64,000 bases of DNA from an uncultured Lachnospiraceae bacterium (GCA_946549035.1 CAMNQH010000005.1:1-64000), one strand, 5' to 3'; shown: positions 7,973 through 17,096, numbered from the stretch's first letter. Notes: generated by a model from the letters alone, not told the origin. Numbers and translations are program-made.

Positions 7973-8968
7973 ATGGAAAAACGCGTAATCTCAACACAGG
8001 TACAGGAAGAAGATCTGAAAATAGAAAAAAATCTCCGTCCCCAGCGTTTGGAAGAGTACATTGGCCAGGAAAAGGCCAAACAAAATCTTCGGATTTACAT
8101 AGAGGCGGCCAAACAGCGGAAAGAAGCTTTGGATCATGTGCTGTTTTATGGACCGCCGGGCCTGGGAAAGACAACTTTGGCAGGAATTATCGCCAATGAG
8201 ATGGGAGTACATATGAAAATAACATCCGGCCCGGCCATTGGAAAGCCGGGGGAGATGGCGGCAATTTTAAGCGCCCTTCAAGAAGGGGATTTGTTGTTTG
8301 TGGATGAAATTCACCGCCTGAACCGTCAAGTGGAGGAGGTACTTTACCCTGCCATGGAGGATTATGTGATAGATGTTATGATTGGAAAAGGGGCCACGGC
8401 TCGTTCCATACGGCTGGATTTGCCTCATTTTACCCTGGTGGGGGCGACTACAAGGGCAGGACTTTTGTCGGCGCCTTTGCGGGACCGCTTTGGGGTGGTG
8501 CATCATTTGGAATTTTATACCCCAAAAGAGTTGAAAACCATCATTCTTCATTCCGCAGAGAAGCTGGAGGTTGAGATTGATGATGAGGGGGCATATGAGC
8601 TGGCATGTCGTTCCAGGGGAACTCCTCGATTAGCCAATCGGCTGTTAAAACGTGTCCGGGATTTTGCCCAGGTAAAATACGAAGGGAAAATCAACCAGGA
8701 AGTGGCCAGCTTCGCCTTGGACCTTTTGGAAGTAGATAAACATGGCCTGGATCAAAACGACCGGAATATCCTGATGACAATTATGGAGAAATTTCAGGGG
8801 GGTCCGGTGGGATTGGATACCCTTGCGGCAGCTCTTGGGGAGGATTCCGGGACGATTGAAGACGTGTACGAGCCGTATTTAGTAAAAAATGGTTTTATCA
8901 ACCGTACGCCAAAGGGGCGTGTGGCGACGGACCAGGCATATTTGCATTTTGGGCTCTCAAAGCCGTAA
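7973..8968 (+). CDS. ruvB: Holliday junction branch migration ATPase RuvB
   Basis: A 331-aa AAA+ motor that drives branch migration with RuvA. The Walker A motif is GPPGLGKT (about residues 60-67), Walker B is VDEIHRL (about 109-115), sensor 1 ATTRAG and the arginine finger region APLRDRFG follow, and the C-terminal winged helix (residues 255-330) ends in the typical PKGRVAT region. Length and motif spacing are those of the family. It ends the operon; a new promoter begins 15 nt after the stop. Confidence 0.98.
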   Translation: MEKRVISTQVQEEDLKIEKNLRPQRLEEYIGQEKAKQNLRIYIEAAKQRKEALDHVLFYGPPGLGKTTLAGIIANEMGVHMKITSGPAIGKPGEMAAILSALQEGDLLFVDEIHRLNRQVEEVLYPAMEDYVIDVMIGKGATARSIRLDLPHFTLVGATTRAGLLSAPLRDRFGVVHHLEFYTPKELKTIILHSAEKLEVEIDDEGAYELACRSRGTPRLANRLLKRVRDFAQVKYEGKINQEVASFALDLLEVDKHGLDQNDRNILMTIMEKFQGGPVGLDTLAAALGEDSGTIEDVYEPYLVKNGFINRTPKGRVATDQAYLHFGLSKP

Positions 8969-8982
8969 GGATAAAAAAAGAG

Positions 8983-9010
8983 TTGAGTTTCTTCTAAAAA
9001 TTGCTATAAT
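8983..9010 (+). promoter_or_regulatory. SigA-type promoter of zapA
   Basis: TTGAGT at 8983-8988 and TATAAT at 9005-9010 with a 16-nt spacer, placed between ruvB and zapA. Transcription would begin near 9017 and could cover zapA, the U32 gene, ftsW-like and PBP genes, since no terminator is seen between them. Confidence 0.65.
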
Positions 9011-9089
9011 ATAGTATAAACCCCTGCGGCACTTTCTTTTTCATAGCATGGCGGTGGAAATTACAATGCACAGAGAGGAATCAGAAGAC

Positions 9090-9518
9090 ATGTCGTCAAA
9101 AACAAGCGCAGACGTTATCATAGGCGGAAAGGTGTATACCTTAAGCGGATACGAGAGTGAAGCGTATCTGCAGAAGGTGGCCCTTTACCTTAACAATAAA
9201 ATGAACGAGCTGGAGGTGCTGGAAGATTACCGGCGCTTGTCGGCTGATATGCGGGCAACCCTGTTGGAATTAAATGTTGCGGATGATTATTTTAAGGCTA
9301 AGGAGCAGGCGGAGAAGCTGGAAGAAGATCTGGACGCCAGGAATAAAGAGATTTATGATTTGAAGCATGAGCTGGTATCGGCGCAGTTAAAGCTTGAGAC
9401 TCTTAAGAATTCTCTGGAAGAAAGCGAGAAGGAGAATAAAGAGTTGTTGTTGAACAAGACGAGGCTGGAGGCAGAATTGGAAGAATTGCTGCTGGCGGAA
9501 CCGGTAAAGAAAACTTAA
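9090..9518 (+). CDS. zapA: Cell division protein ZapA
   Basis: About 142 aa. ZapA binds and bundles FtsZ filaments at the division site. The N-terminal domain has the expected VIIGGKVYTLSGYESEAYLQKVA pattern in shortened form (GGKVYTLSGYES), followed by NNKMNEL and a long coiled coil from about residue 65 to the end rich in Glu/Lys/Leu heptads. The ATG at 9090 has GAGAGGAA upstream; in-frame ATGs at 9048 and 9066 are possible but have weaker ribosome sites and would add residues not seen in the family. Placement before an FtsW-type gene and a PBP fits a division cluster. Confidence 0.88.
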   Translation: MSSKTSADVIIGGKVYTLSGYESEAYLQKVALYLNNKMNELEVLEDYRRLSADMRATLLELNVADDYFKAKEQAEKLEEDLDARNKEIYDLKHELVSAQLKLETLKNSLEESEKENKELLLNKTRLEAELEELLLAEPVKKT

Positions 9519-9531
9519 AGGAGGGGAGCTT

Positions 9532-11859
9532 GTGACAAAGGAACATTGTTATAAGCCCCCTTTTCCCGTCAATTCTCCCATGGAAGAGACGACGGGGGGC
9601 AATACAAAAAAACTTGACGTATCAACAAAAGGAAAACGGGCGGAATTGTTGTCTCCGGCAGGTTCCCTGGATACCTTAAAAGCGGTTGCCGCCGCCGGGG
9701 CGGACGCCGTATATGCCGCGGGCACTCGCTTTGGGGCCAGGGCTTACGCGGCTAATCTTTCGAAAGAGGAACTGCTTTGGGCCATTGATTATCTGCACCT
9801 TCATGGAAAACGGCTGTATCTTACCGTAAATACATTGTTAAAGGAAGGGGAACTAAAAGGGGAGCTGTACCAATATCTCCTTCCCCTTTATCAGCAGGGC
9901 CTTGACGGAGTCATTATACAAGATTTGGGCGTACTTTCTTTTTTAAAGGAGCATTTTGAAGACATGGATTTTCATGCCAGTACCCAGATGACAGTTACCG
10001 GAGTACACGGGGCCAGGCTTTTAAAGAACATGGGAATCAGCCGGATTGTACCCGCCAGAGAACTTTCTCTCAAGGAAATCCGTTCCATCAAGGAACAGGT
10101 GGATATTGAAATTGAAAGCTTTATTCATGGCGCGCTGTGTTATTGCTACTCCGGTCAGTGCCTGCTTAGCAGCATGTTGGGAGGCCGCAGCGGCAACCGG
10201 GGAAGATGCGCCCAGCCCTGCCGCCTTCCATATAGCAAAACAGGGACGAAGGAATTCTATCCGTTCAGTATGAAAGATCTGTGCACCATAGAGTTGCTGC
10301 CCCAGATCTTAGAAAGCGGCGTCTGTTCCTTGAAAATTGAAGGCAGAATGAAACAGACGGAGTATGCGGCGGGAGTAACCAGCATTTATCGGACCTATTT
10401 GGATCGCTTAGAAGAAGGAGATAAAGAATCGTATCATGTATCCCAAGAGGATTTAAAAAAGCTGCAGGAGCTTGGCAGCCGCAGTGGGTTTACCAAAGGA
10501 TATTATCTGCAGCACAATGGCCCGGATATGATGGCCATGAAAAAACCGGCCCATGAAAAAGGAAATCAGGAACTTTGGAAAGAAATGGGTTCCAAATTTC
10601 GAAATCAGATATTAGAGGAAAAAATAAATGGAACTTTAATTTTATCTCAAGGAGAACAAGCCCGATTAAAGCTGAATTGGGGAGAAGACGAAACGGAAGT
10701 TTTGGGGGACGTGGTCCAAAAGGCTCAGAACTGCCCTATGAATCTTGGCGAAATTGAAAAGCGGATGAAGAAGACAAAAGGAAGCGGCTTCATATGGGAA
10801 AAATTAGAGGTTCATATGGAGGAAGGTAGCTTTCTTCCGGTGGGTTCTTTGAATCAGCTTCGCCGGGACGGGCTTCACGCATTGGAAGAGAGGCGGTGGA
10901 AGCAATATCGCAGGGCGGATAACTCCAAAATGCAGCGGGAACTGTCAGACAAAGAGCCGGAAAAAGGAACGCATGCTGCCATATCAGACGGGCCAGGAAA
11001 AAAGAAGCTTTTGGACGTGTTAGACGAGGCATATCTGGCCGTTCAGGTTCAGAACCTAAAACAAGGGAGCTTTTTAATGAACTATCCCTATATCCGGCGC
11101 ATTTATATAGACAGCGGCGCTTTTCGTAAAGACTCGGAAGCAGAACAGCTTTCGGAGTTTGCAAAGGAGCTGCATGGGTGCGGCAAACAGCTTTTTTACA
11201 AAATGCCCTTGGTGGTGCGTCCGGATACGGCTAAGTGGTATGAGACATACTGGGACAAGAAGACCCTTTCTTTGATAGACGGCTTTGTGGCAGGGACTTT
11301 GGATGCAGTTGGGCTGCTTTTAGATATGGGAGTTTCGGGAGAGAGGATTTTAGCGGACAGCGGGCTGTACGTGTGGTCCCAAAAGGCCAAGGAATTGTTG
11401 GAGTCCCTTGGAATATCTCAGATCACTTTGCCCATAGAAGCCAATGAAGGACAGCTTTTAAACAGAAGTTATCCGGGAGGAGAACTGATTATCTATGGAT
11501 ATCTGCCCCTGATGGTCAGCGCTCAATGTCTCAGAAAAAATACCCAGGGATGTAACAAGACGCCTTGCCTTATGAAATTAAAGGACCGCTATGGTAAAGT
11601 ATTTCCAGTTTGGAACCAATGCAGGGACTGTTATAATGTCTTGTATAATTCCAGCCCCTTGTCCTTATTGCACCAATATAACATAGTTTCCGGCCTGAAG
11701 GCTTTTGGATACCGGATCTCGTTTACAATAGAAGAAGATTCACAGATGGAGCAGATCCTGAATTATTATGAACAGGGATTTCTAAAACGAGAACCGTTGG
11801 ATCAAACACAGTATCTGAAACATTATACCAACGGCCATCTAAAACGAGGAGTAGAGTAG
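9532..11859 (+). CDS. U32 family peptidase / RlhA-like protein
   Basis: A 775-aa member of the U32 peptidase family, with an N-terminal U32 TIM-barrel domain (about residues 35-330), then a C-terminal collagenase-like DUF3656-type region. The U32 signature ESFIHGALCYCYSGQCLLS is present near residues 195-213, followed by a CAQPC pair; these cysteines in related proteins (RlhA, TrhP) coordinate an iron-sulfur cluster used in tRNA or rRNA hydroxylation. So an RNA-modifying role is as likely as proteolysis. The start is a GTG at 9532 with GGAGGGGAG upstream. It lies between zapA and the ftsW-like gene and has no terminator after it. Confidence 0.88.
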   Translation: MTKEHCYKPPFPVNSPMEETTGGNTKKLDVSTKGKRAELLSPAGSLDTLKAVAAAGADAVYAAGTRFGARAYAANLSKEELLWAIDYLHLHGKRLYLTVNTLLKEGELKGELYQYLLPLYQQGLDGVIIQDLGVLSFLKEHFEDMDFHASTQMTVTGVHGARLLKNMGISRIVPARELSLKEIRSIKEQVDIEIESFIHGALCYCYSGQCLLSSMLGGRSGNRGRCAQPCRLPYSKTGTKEFYPFSMKDLCTIELLPQILESGVCSLKIEGRMKQTEYAAGVTSIYRTYLDRLEEGDKESYHVSQEDLKKLQELGSRSGFTKGYYLQHNGPDMMAMKKPAHEKGNQELWKEMGSKFRNQILEEKINGTLILSQGEQARLKLNWGEDETEVLGDVVQKAQNCPMNLGEIEKRMKKTKGSGFIWEKLEVHMEEGSFLPVGSLNQLRRDGLHALEERRWKQYRRADNSKMQRELSDKEPEKGTHAAISDGPGKKKLLDVLDEAYLAVQVQNLKQGSFLMNYPYIRRIYIDSGAFRKDSEAEQLSEFAKELHGCGKQLFYKMPLVVRPDTAKWYETYWDKKTLSLIDGFVAGTLDAVGLLLDMGVSGERILADSGLYVWSQKAKELLESLGISQITLPIEANEGQLLNRSYPGGELIIYGYLPLMVSAQCLRKNTQGCNKTPCLMKLKDRYGKVFPVWNQCRDCYNVLYNSSPLSLLHQYNIVSGLKAFGYRISFTIEEDSQMEQILNYYEQGFLKREPLDQTQYLKHYTNGHLKRGVE

Positions 11860-11862
11860 CCA

Positions 11863-13281
11863 ATGGCACATTTAATCACAGAATTATCTAAATATACAAT
11901 GCTGATTTTATTTGCTTTGTATACGTATCAGGGATTTTCCGCCCTAAAGCGGAATTGTCCTGTGAAAAAACAGAACCGAAAGTACCGGCGTCAGATTTGT
12001 TATATTTATCTGATTCACTGCAATGCATACGCCGTTTTGTATGCTTCCACAAAGAATCGGGATTTGGTCATATTTTATCTGGCCCAGGTGGTGTTTTTGT
12101 CAGTTGTGCTGATTTTATATTATACGGCATATAAGAAGGCGTCCCGGCTGGTGGTGAATCATATGTGCATGCTGATGATGCTGGGATTTGTAATGCTCAC
12201 ACGTCTGTCCTTTGATTCTGCCATACGCCAGTTTGAAATCGCCATTGTGGCCGTAGGGGTGACCATGCTGATTCCCTTGTTTATCAGTAGGCTTGATTTC
12301 TTCCGAAACCTTACCTGGCTGTATGCCATTGTGGGCGTTGGAATGCTGGGACTGGTGGCGGTGGGAGCGGCCACCAAGGGTGCCAAGCTTTCTTTTACGG
12401 TGGCGGGAATTACCATACAGCCTTCAGAATTTATAAAAATTATATTTGTATTTTTGATTGCCGCGATGCTGTATGAATCCACAGAATTTGTCCAGGTAGT
12501 AAAAGCGACGCTTCTGGCTGCCATGCATGTGATGATCTTGGTGTTGTCCAAGGATTTGGGCGGGGCGTTGATTTTCTTTGTAACGTATTTGCTTATGTTA
12601 TATGTGGCCACCAAGAAACCGTTGTATCTGTTCGGCGGACTAGGGGCCGGGTGCGTGGCTTCGGTAATCGCATATTTTTTATTCAACCACGTCCGGGTGC
12701 GGGTGATTGCATGGAAGGAGCCTTTGGCCCATTATGAATTAGAGGGCAACCAGGTATCCAATTCCCTGTTTGCCATTGGCACCGGAGGATGGTTCGGCAT
12801 GGGGTTAAACCAGGGGATGCCCAACCGAATCCCAGAAGTGCGTAAAGACTTTATTTTTTCGGCTATCGCAGAGGAATTCGGCGGGATTTTTGCGTTGTGC
12901 CTGATATTGGTATGCCTTTGCTGCTTTTTGATGTTTATAAATATTGCCATGCAGATGAAGGACCGTTTTTATAAATACGTAGCCCTGGGGCTGGGGGTTA
13001 TTTACGGATTCCAGGTATTTTTAACAATTGGGGGAAATATTAAGTTTATCCCCTCTACCGGCGTGACGCTGCCTTTGGTAAGCTACGGAGGCAGTTCGCT
13101 GCTGAGCTCTTTGATTATTTTTTCCATCATTCAGGGGCTGTATATTCTGCGGCAAAGGGAAGGAGAATCGCATGAAGGACAGAGAAAACAAAAAAACAAT
13201 CCCAAAAACAAACCAAGAGACAGAAGAAAAAGAAAATCCGGCGGTGAAGAAGAAGACTTCATCACCTTCGACATCGACTAA
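11863..13281 (+). CDS. FtsW/RodA/SpoVE family glycosyltransferase
   Basis: A 472-aa SEDS-family protein, the lipid II polymerase of division, elongation or sporulation walls. It is almost entirely membrane segments, starting with an extra N-terminal pair of helices, and has the conserved C-terminal block PLVSYGGSSLLSSLI near residues 404-418. The last 37 or so residues are a charged Lys/Arg/Glu-rich tail whose DNA overlaps the next gene. The partner class B PBP follows directly, as SEDS proteins work in pairs with such transpeptidases. Whether it serves division or elongation cannot be settled; zapA nearby favours division. Confidence 0.93.
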   Translation: MAHLITELSKYTMLILFALYTYQGFSALKRNCPVKKQNRKYRRQICYIYLIHCNAYAVLYASTKNRDLVIFYLAQVVFLSVVLILYYTAYKKASRLVVNHMCMLMMLGFVMLTRLSFDSAIRQFEIAIVAVGVTMLIPLFISRLDFFRNLTWLYAIVGVGMLGLVAVGAATKGAKLSFTVAGITIQPSEFIKIIFVFLIAAMLYESTEFVQVVKATLLAAMHVMILVLSKDLGGALIFFVTYLLMLYVATKKPLYLFGGLGAGCVASVIAYFLFNHVRVRVIAWKEPLAHYELEGNQVSNSLFAIGTGGWFGMGLNQGMPNRIPEVRKDFIFSAIAEEFGGIFALCLILVCLCCFLMFINIAMQMKDRFYKYVALGLGVIYGFQVFLTIGGNIKFIPSTGVTLPLVSYGGSSLLSSLIIFSIIQGLYILRQREGESHEGQRKQKNNPKNKPRDRRKRKSGGEEEDFITFDID

Positions 13282-14686
13282 AGGGGGACAGAACCGGGAG
13301 TTTGCCGTAATTACCTATCTGTTTTTGGGAATTTTCCTTATGATGATGGGATATTTCGCTTATTTTCAGGTGTTTCGCAGCGAAGATGTAATCAACAGCC
13401 CGTATAATAAGCGCCAGGATACCTTTGGGGAACATGTGGTGCGGGGGGAGATCCGGTCCTGGGATGGAAATGTTCTCGCCCAGACGGTTGTGGGAGAGGA
13501 TGGCAGCGAGACACGGTATTATCCCTACGGAGCCATGTTTGCCCATGCGGTGGGGTATGAAGCCAACGGAAAATCCGGGATTGAGTCCTTTGCCAATTTT
13601 AATTTGCTGCGTTCCCATTCCTTTTTTGTAGAACGTGTTTTGAATGGATTACAGGGAGAAAAAAATCTGGGGGATCATGTGGTGACCACCTTGGATACGA
13701 GGCTTCAGGAGACGGCGTACAATGCCTTAGGAGGAGCCAACGGGGCTGTTTTTGTGATGGAACCGTCCACTGGAAAGATTTTAGCCATGGTATCTAAGCC
13801 TGATTTTAATCCGAATACCATTGCCCAGGATTGGGAAGGGATTGTATCAGACGAGAATAATTCTGTGCTTTTAAATCGAGTGACCCAGGGGCTGTATCCT
13901 CCCGGATCTACCTTTAAGATTTTTACTGCTCTTGCATACATTCGGGAACATCCCGATTATGAATCTTATGCCTATGACTGCACCGGGAGCCTGGCGGCGG
14001 AGAACTATGAAATTCATTGTTCCGGAAACCGTGTACATGGCCAGGAGGATTTGATTACTTCCTTTGCCAGCTCCTGCAATACTTCCTTTGCCAATATTGG
14101 TTTGGGATTAAACCGAAGTGATTTTACGAAGCTGTGTGATTCCTTATTGTTCCATACAGATTTGCCTACGTCTTATCCTTCCCGGCAAAGCAGTTTTGTG
14201 CTGAATCAGGACACGTCCGATAGCCAGGTGATGCAGACGGCTATCGGCCAGGGAGAGACCTTAATGACGCCTATGCATCTGGCGCTTGTGACGTCGGCCA
14301 TTGCCAATAATGGCGTACTCATGCGGCCTTATGTCATAGACCATACGGAAAATGATCAGGGGATTCCAGTAAAAGAATATCACCCTTCCTCCTATGGAAC
14401 CATCTTAAATGAAGCGGACTGTCAGAACATGCAGGAATTTATGGGCCGCGTCGTATCGGACGGAACGGGTGCGGGACTTTTAGGAGGAAATTATCAGGCC
14501 GCCGGAAAAACAGGTTCTGCAGAATACAGCAATACAAAAGGCCAGAGCCACGCCTGGTTTACCGGGTATGCTTCCAATGAAGCAAAGGGGAGTCTGGTGG
14601 TAACTGTGATCGTGGAAGGAGGAGGCTCCGGGAAAGATACGGCTGTTCCCATTGCACGGGCGTTGTTTGACACATATTTCCAGTAA
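13172..14686 (+). CDS. Class B penicillin-binding protein (transpeptidase)
   Basis: A 504-aa peptidoglycan transpeptidase. A Lys/Thr-rich cytoplasmic tail (residues 1-42) is followed by one membrane segment (45-66), a short pedestal region and the transpeptidase domain. All three active-site motifs are present: Ser246-Thr-Phe-Lys249 in PPGSTFK, Ser301-Cys-Asn303, and Lys446-Thr-Gly448 in GKTGSAEY. No PASTA repeats are seen. The size and lack of a large N-terminal domain resemble the PbpA type found next to FtsW/RodA genes. GGAAGGAGAA precedes the ATG. The gene starts 110 nt inside the upstream SEDS gene, which implies coupled translation. Confidence 0.94.
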   Translation: MKDRENKKTIPKTNQETEEKENPAVKKKTSSPSTSTKGGQNREFAVITYLFLGIFLMMMGYFAYFQVFRSEDVINSPYNKRQDTFGEHVVRGEIRSWDGNVLAQTVVGEDGSETRYYPYGAMFAHAVGYEANGKSGIESFANFNLLRSHSFFVERVLNGLQGEKNLGDHVVTTLDTRLQETAYNALGGANGAVFVMEPSTGKILAMVSKPDFNPNTIAQDWEGIVSDENNSVLLNRVTQGLYPPGSTFKIFTALAYIREHPDYESYAYDCTGSLAAENYEIHCSGNRVHGQEDLITSFASSCNTSFANIGLGLNRSDFTKLCDSLLFHTDLPTSYPSRQSSFVLNQDTSDSQVMQTAIGQGETLMTPMHLALVTSAIANNGVLMRPYVIDHTENDQGIPVKEYHPSSYGTILNEADCQNMQEFMGRVVSDGTGAGLLGGNYQAAGKTGSAEYSNTKGQSHAWFTGYASNEAKGSLVVTVIVEGGGSGKDTAVPIARALFDTYFQ

Positions 14687-14716
14687 GATATTCCGCAAAA
14701 AAACTTGACTTCAAAT

Positions 14717-14757
14717 AGAAAAAAGGGATTTTTTGGTTATTTTTGTCAAAAGATCCC
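14717..14757 (-). terminator. Terminator-shaped hairpin, minus-strand orientation
   Basis: GGGATTTTTTGG at 14725-14736 pairs with TCAAAAGATCCC at 14746-14757 (one G-U pair, closing mismatches near the loop). The A run at 14718-14724 becomes a U run on the minus strand, so the terminator shape points leftward. On the plus strand the 3-prime U tract is missing, so it is a weak end for the PBP transcript. Confidence 0.5.
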
Positions 14758-14801
14758 GAAAGAAATACAGGTATATATTGGTAGATCTTGCTGCGTTATG
14801 C

Positions 14802-14830
14802 TTGCAAGGAATTCAAAAAAGGGGTATACT
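14802..14830 (+). promoter_or_regulatory. SigA-type promoter of Nudix gene
   Basis: TTGCAA at 14802-14807 and TATACT at 14825-14830 with a 17-nt spacer. The transcript would start about 33 nt before the ATG at 14869, supporting that start. Confidence 0.65.
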
Positions 14831-14868
14831 GTTTTCAAATCAAAAATAACCACATCGGAGGTAGAGCA

Positions 14869-15321
14869 ATGATAGAAGCGACAAGTTGTGGTGGTGTGGT
14901 AATCTTTCGTGGAAAAATACTTGTGCTGTATAAAAATTATAAGAACAAGTATGAAGGGTGGGTTTTGCCTAAGGGAACGGTAGAGCCTGGGGAGGAATAC
15001 AAAGATACGGCGGCAAGGGAGGTATTGGAGGAGACAGGAGTCAATGCTTCCATTATTAAATACATTGGCAAGAGCCAATACACGTTTACCGTTCCGGAGG
15101 ATACGGTGGAGAAGGACGTCCACTGGTATCTGATGATGGCGGACAGTTATTACAGCAAACCACAACGGGAAGAATATTTTATTGATTCAGGATATTATAA
15201 ATTCCATGAGGCGTATCATTTACTGCGTTTTGCTAATGAAAAGCAGATTTTAGAAAAAGCATATAATGAATATTTGGATTTGAAAAAAAGTAATTTATGG
15301 GGAAGCCGGAAATATTTTTAA
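14869..15321 (+). CDS. Nudix hydrolase
   Basis: A 150-aa Nudix pyrophosphohydrolase. The Nudix box GX5EX7REXXEEXG is complete: GTVEPGEE then REVLEETGV, about residues 42-64. The N-terminal strand ATSCGGVVIF is typical of members that act on diadenosine polyphosphates or NDP derivatives. CGGAGGTAG precedes the ATG at 14869; the frame is open further upstream but the promoter at 14802-14830 excludes those starts. Substrate is not determinable from sequence. It leads a probable transcript that continues to gerW. Confidence 0.88.
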   Translation: MIEATSCGGVVIFRGKILVLYKNYKNKYEGWVLPKGTVEPGEEYKDTAAREVLEETGVNASIIKYIGKSQYTFTVPEDTVEKDVHWYLMMADSYYSKPQREEYFIDSGYYKFHEAYHLLRFANEKQILEKAYNEYLDLKKSNLWGSRKYF

Positions 15322-15350
15322 AAGGCGAATGATGGATGTGAGGATGTTCC

Positions 15351-15698
15351 ATGGTATGGTATAATGATTTGTATGCGGATGAAAGCATCATCCGAAAGAA
15401 AGAAAAAATCAAATGGAAGGTCTGCCACAATGTGGGACAGATCAATATGTATCTCATCACCTTAAGCCATGGGAGTTCCAATCTTTTAGAGATCGTTTCT
15501 ACTCTCGTGCTGATGCAGAGTTGTTATCCCAAAGAGCATTTGTTTGTGGTTGGAGTTGCCAAAGGCTACGATCAAGCGGTGGCTCTTTCCTTAAAAATTG
15601 TGATGGAGGTATATGAGGCTACTGGTTCTTTCGATGTGAAGACGTATTTGCGCAGAAAACAGAAAGCGGGAAACGGACAGGTGAGCATATGTCCATAG
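15351..15698 (+). CDS. Conserved hypothetical protein, 115 aa
   Basis: A 115-aa soluble protein that I do not assign to a named family. It contains the stretch GQINMYLITLSHGSSN followed by an LLEIVSTLVLMQ helix and a glycine-containing FVVGVAKGYDQAVALSL helix, which suggests a small alpha/beta fold. A GTGAGG ribosome site lies before the ATG at 15351. It overlaps the DUF2953 gene by 10 nt, and so is translated with that gene and with gerW; the linkage suggests a sporulation or envelope role, by inference only. Confidence 0.7.
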   Translation: MVWYNDLYADESIIRKKEKIKWKVCHNVGQINMYLITLSHGSSNLLEIVSTLVLMQSCYPKEHLFVVGVAKGYDQAVALSLKIVMEVYEATGSFDVKTYLRRKQKAGNGQVSICP

Positions 15699-16603
15699 TC
15701 CTGCTGATATTAAAAATAATAGGAATTTTTCTTCTGGTTGTTCTGGGAATGGGGCTTTTCGTATTTTTGTCCCTGACATTTGTACCGGTTCGTTATCAGG
15801 CCTTCGGCCGGATAGAAGAGGAAATTGAGATTTCTGTGGGCGTTAGTTGGTTTTTGCACCTGATCAGTTTTCGAATCAAGTATTCTCCTAAGGACCAGGA
15901 GCAGACATTACGAATCTTTGGAATTCCTCTGAGACTTTTTGGGAAAGAGGAAGACAAAAAAAAGTCAAAGAAAAGAAAAAAGAGAAAAAATAAGAAACAA
16001 AAACGGACAGAAAAGCAGTCCCAAGAGCCGCCTGTTTTAAAAGAACCGGAAAAATCATTGGAGGAAGAAAGGGGGTTGCCCTCAGAGCCAGCGGCTTTTC
16101 CGGAGCCAAAGGAACAAAAGGAATCCGGTCCTTCCTTTTTTGAAAAAATAAGAAAGATTCCCAGGATGATACGGAACAAATGGGAAACCCTAACAGAAAC
16201 GATAAAAGGCTTTTGGGAAAAGCTGGGGCGTCTGAAAGGACAAGCAGGCCGTATCCGGGAAGAATTGGGCCGGGAGGAGAACCGGCAGGCAGTCAAAGCT
16301 TTGCTGCGAGAAGCAAAACGCTTGTTTGGACATATGCTTCCCAGAAAGCTGCAAGGAGAGCTTTCCTTTGGAACAACCGATCCGGCAATTACCGGACAGA
16401 TTTTGGGAGTGATAAGCACGATACCGTTTCTTTATCGCTATCAGATACAGGTGACGCCCGATTTTTCGTCGGAATCTTATTATATAAGAGGAACCTTCCG
16501 GCTGAAAGGACATGCCAGGGGCATACACGCAGTCATGACGTGTTTCTCCTTGTTCTGGGATAAAAATATACGCAAAATCATACAACGATACCGTCATTCA
16601 TAG
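15689..16603 (+). CDS. DUF2953 domain-containing protein (YtfI-like)
   Basis: A 304-aa protein with an N-terminal membrane segment (about residues 3-31), an N-terminal beta-rich part, a long low-complexity basic/acidic linker (residues 88-150, with runs of Lys and Arg) and the conserved C-terminal DUF2953 region including ELSFGTTDPAITGQILG near 232-248. DUF2953 proteins (YtfI in Bacillus) are encoded beside the GerW/YtfJ gene, exactly as here, and are linked to sporulation by that association. The start ATG lies within the end of the preceding gene. Confidence 0.85.
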   Translation: MSIVLLILKIIGIFLLVVLGMGLFVFLSLTFVPVRYQAFGRIEEEIEISVGVSWFLHLISFRIKYSPKDQEQTLRIFGIPLRLFGKEEDKKKSKKRKKRKNKKQKRTEKQSQEPPVLKEPEKSLEEERGLPSEPAAFPEPKEQKESGPSFFEKIRKIPRMIRNKWETLTETIKGFWEKLGRLKGQAGRIREELGREENRQAVKALLREAKRLFGHMLPRKLQGELSFGTTDPAITGQILGVISTIPFLYRYQIQVTPDFSSESYYIRGTFRLKGHARGIHAVMTCFSLFWDKNIRKIIQRYRHS

Positions 16604-16613
16604 GAGGTTTATT

Positions 16614-17054
16614 ATGCAGGAAAATCAATTTAGCAACACCGTTTCGTCTCTGTTTCATGGGATGGATAATTTTATTACAACTAAGACCGTGGTAGGGGAC
16701 GCCATCCAGATTGGCGATACCATTATACTGCCTTTAATCGAAGTGACCTTTGGCGTAGGCGCCGGAGCCTTTTCCCAGGATAAGAAGAATAACGCCGGAG
16801 GCGGTATGGGAGGAAGGATTACCCCAAGCGCTGTGGTAGTGATTCAAAACGGCACCACAAAGCTGGTGAATGTAAAAAACCAAGACGGTATTACAAAAAT
16901 ATTGGACATGGTTCCTGATTTTGTCAATAAATTTACCGGCAAAGGGAAGGAAGCGCCGGTAAAGGAACCGGCGGATGAAAAAGCAAAGGAGCAGGCGGCT
17001 CAGGAAATGGCGGACATGCTCAACGTTACAGTAGAGACAAAAGACGCTGAATAA
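16614..17054 (+). CDS. gerW: Sporulation protein GerW (YtfJ family)
   Basis: A 146-aa GerW/YtfJ family protein. The pattern VVGDAIQIGDTIILPLIEVTFG in shortened form (GDTIILPLIEVTFG, residues 40-53), the glycine-rich GAGAF...GGGMGGRITPSA region (58-85) and the hydrophobic VVVIQNGTTKLVNV strand identify it. In Bacillus the protein is needed for normal spore germination and is made in the forespore. TAGGAGG precedes the ATG. It follows the DUF2953 gene by 10 nt and is closed by a terminator. Confidence 0.92.
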   Translation: MQENQFSNTVSSLFHGMDNFITTKTVVGDAIQIGDTIILPLIEVTFGVGAGAFSQDKKNNAGGGMGGRITPSAVVVIQNGTTKLVNVKNQDGITKILDMVPDFVNKFTGKGKEAPVKEPADEKAKEQAAQEMADMLNVTVETKDAE

Positions 17055-17061
17055 GAACTGT

Positions 17062-17096
17062 AAAAAGCTTGAAGATTCAAATTTTCAGGCTTTTTT
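17062..17096 (+). terminator. Rho-independent terminator after gerW
   Basis: AAAAGC-TTGAA at 17063-17074 pairs with TTCAGGCTTTT at 17083-17095 (one bulge), followed by TTT. It lies 8 nt after the gerW stop. Confidence 0.65.

Noticed and set aside
15796..16419. 207-aa open frame on the minus strand inside the DUF2953 gene
   Set aside because: It is antisense to a recognised protein and its open length comes from the Lys/Glu-rich linker; no ribosome site and unnatural low-complexity composition.
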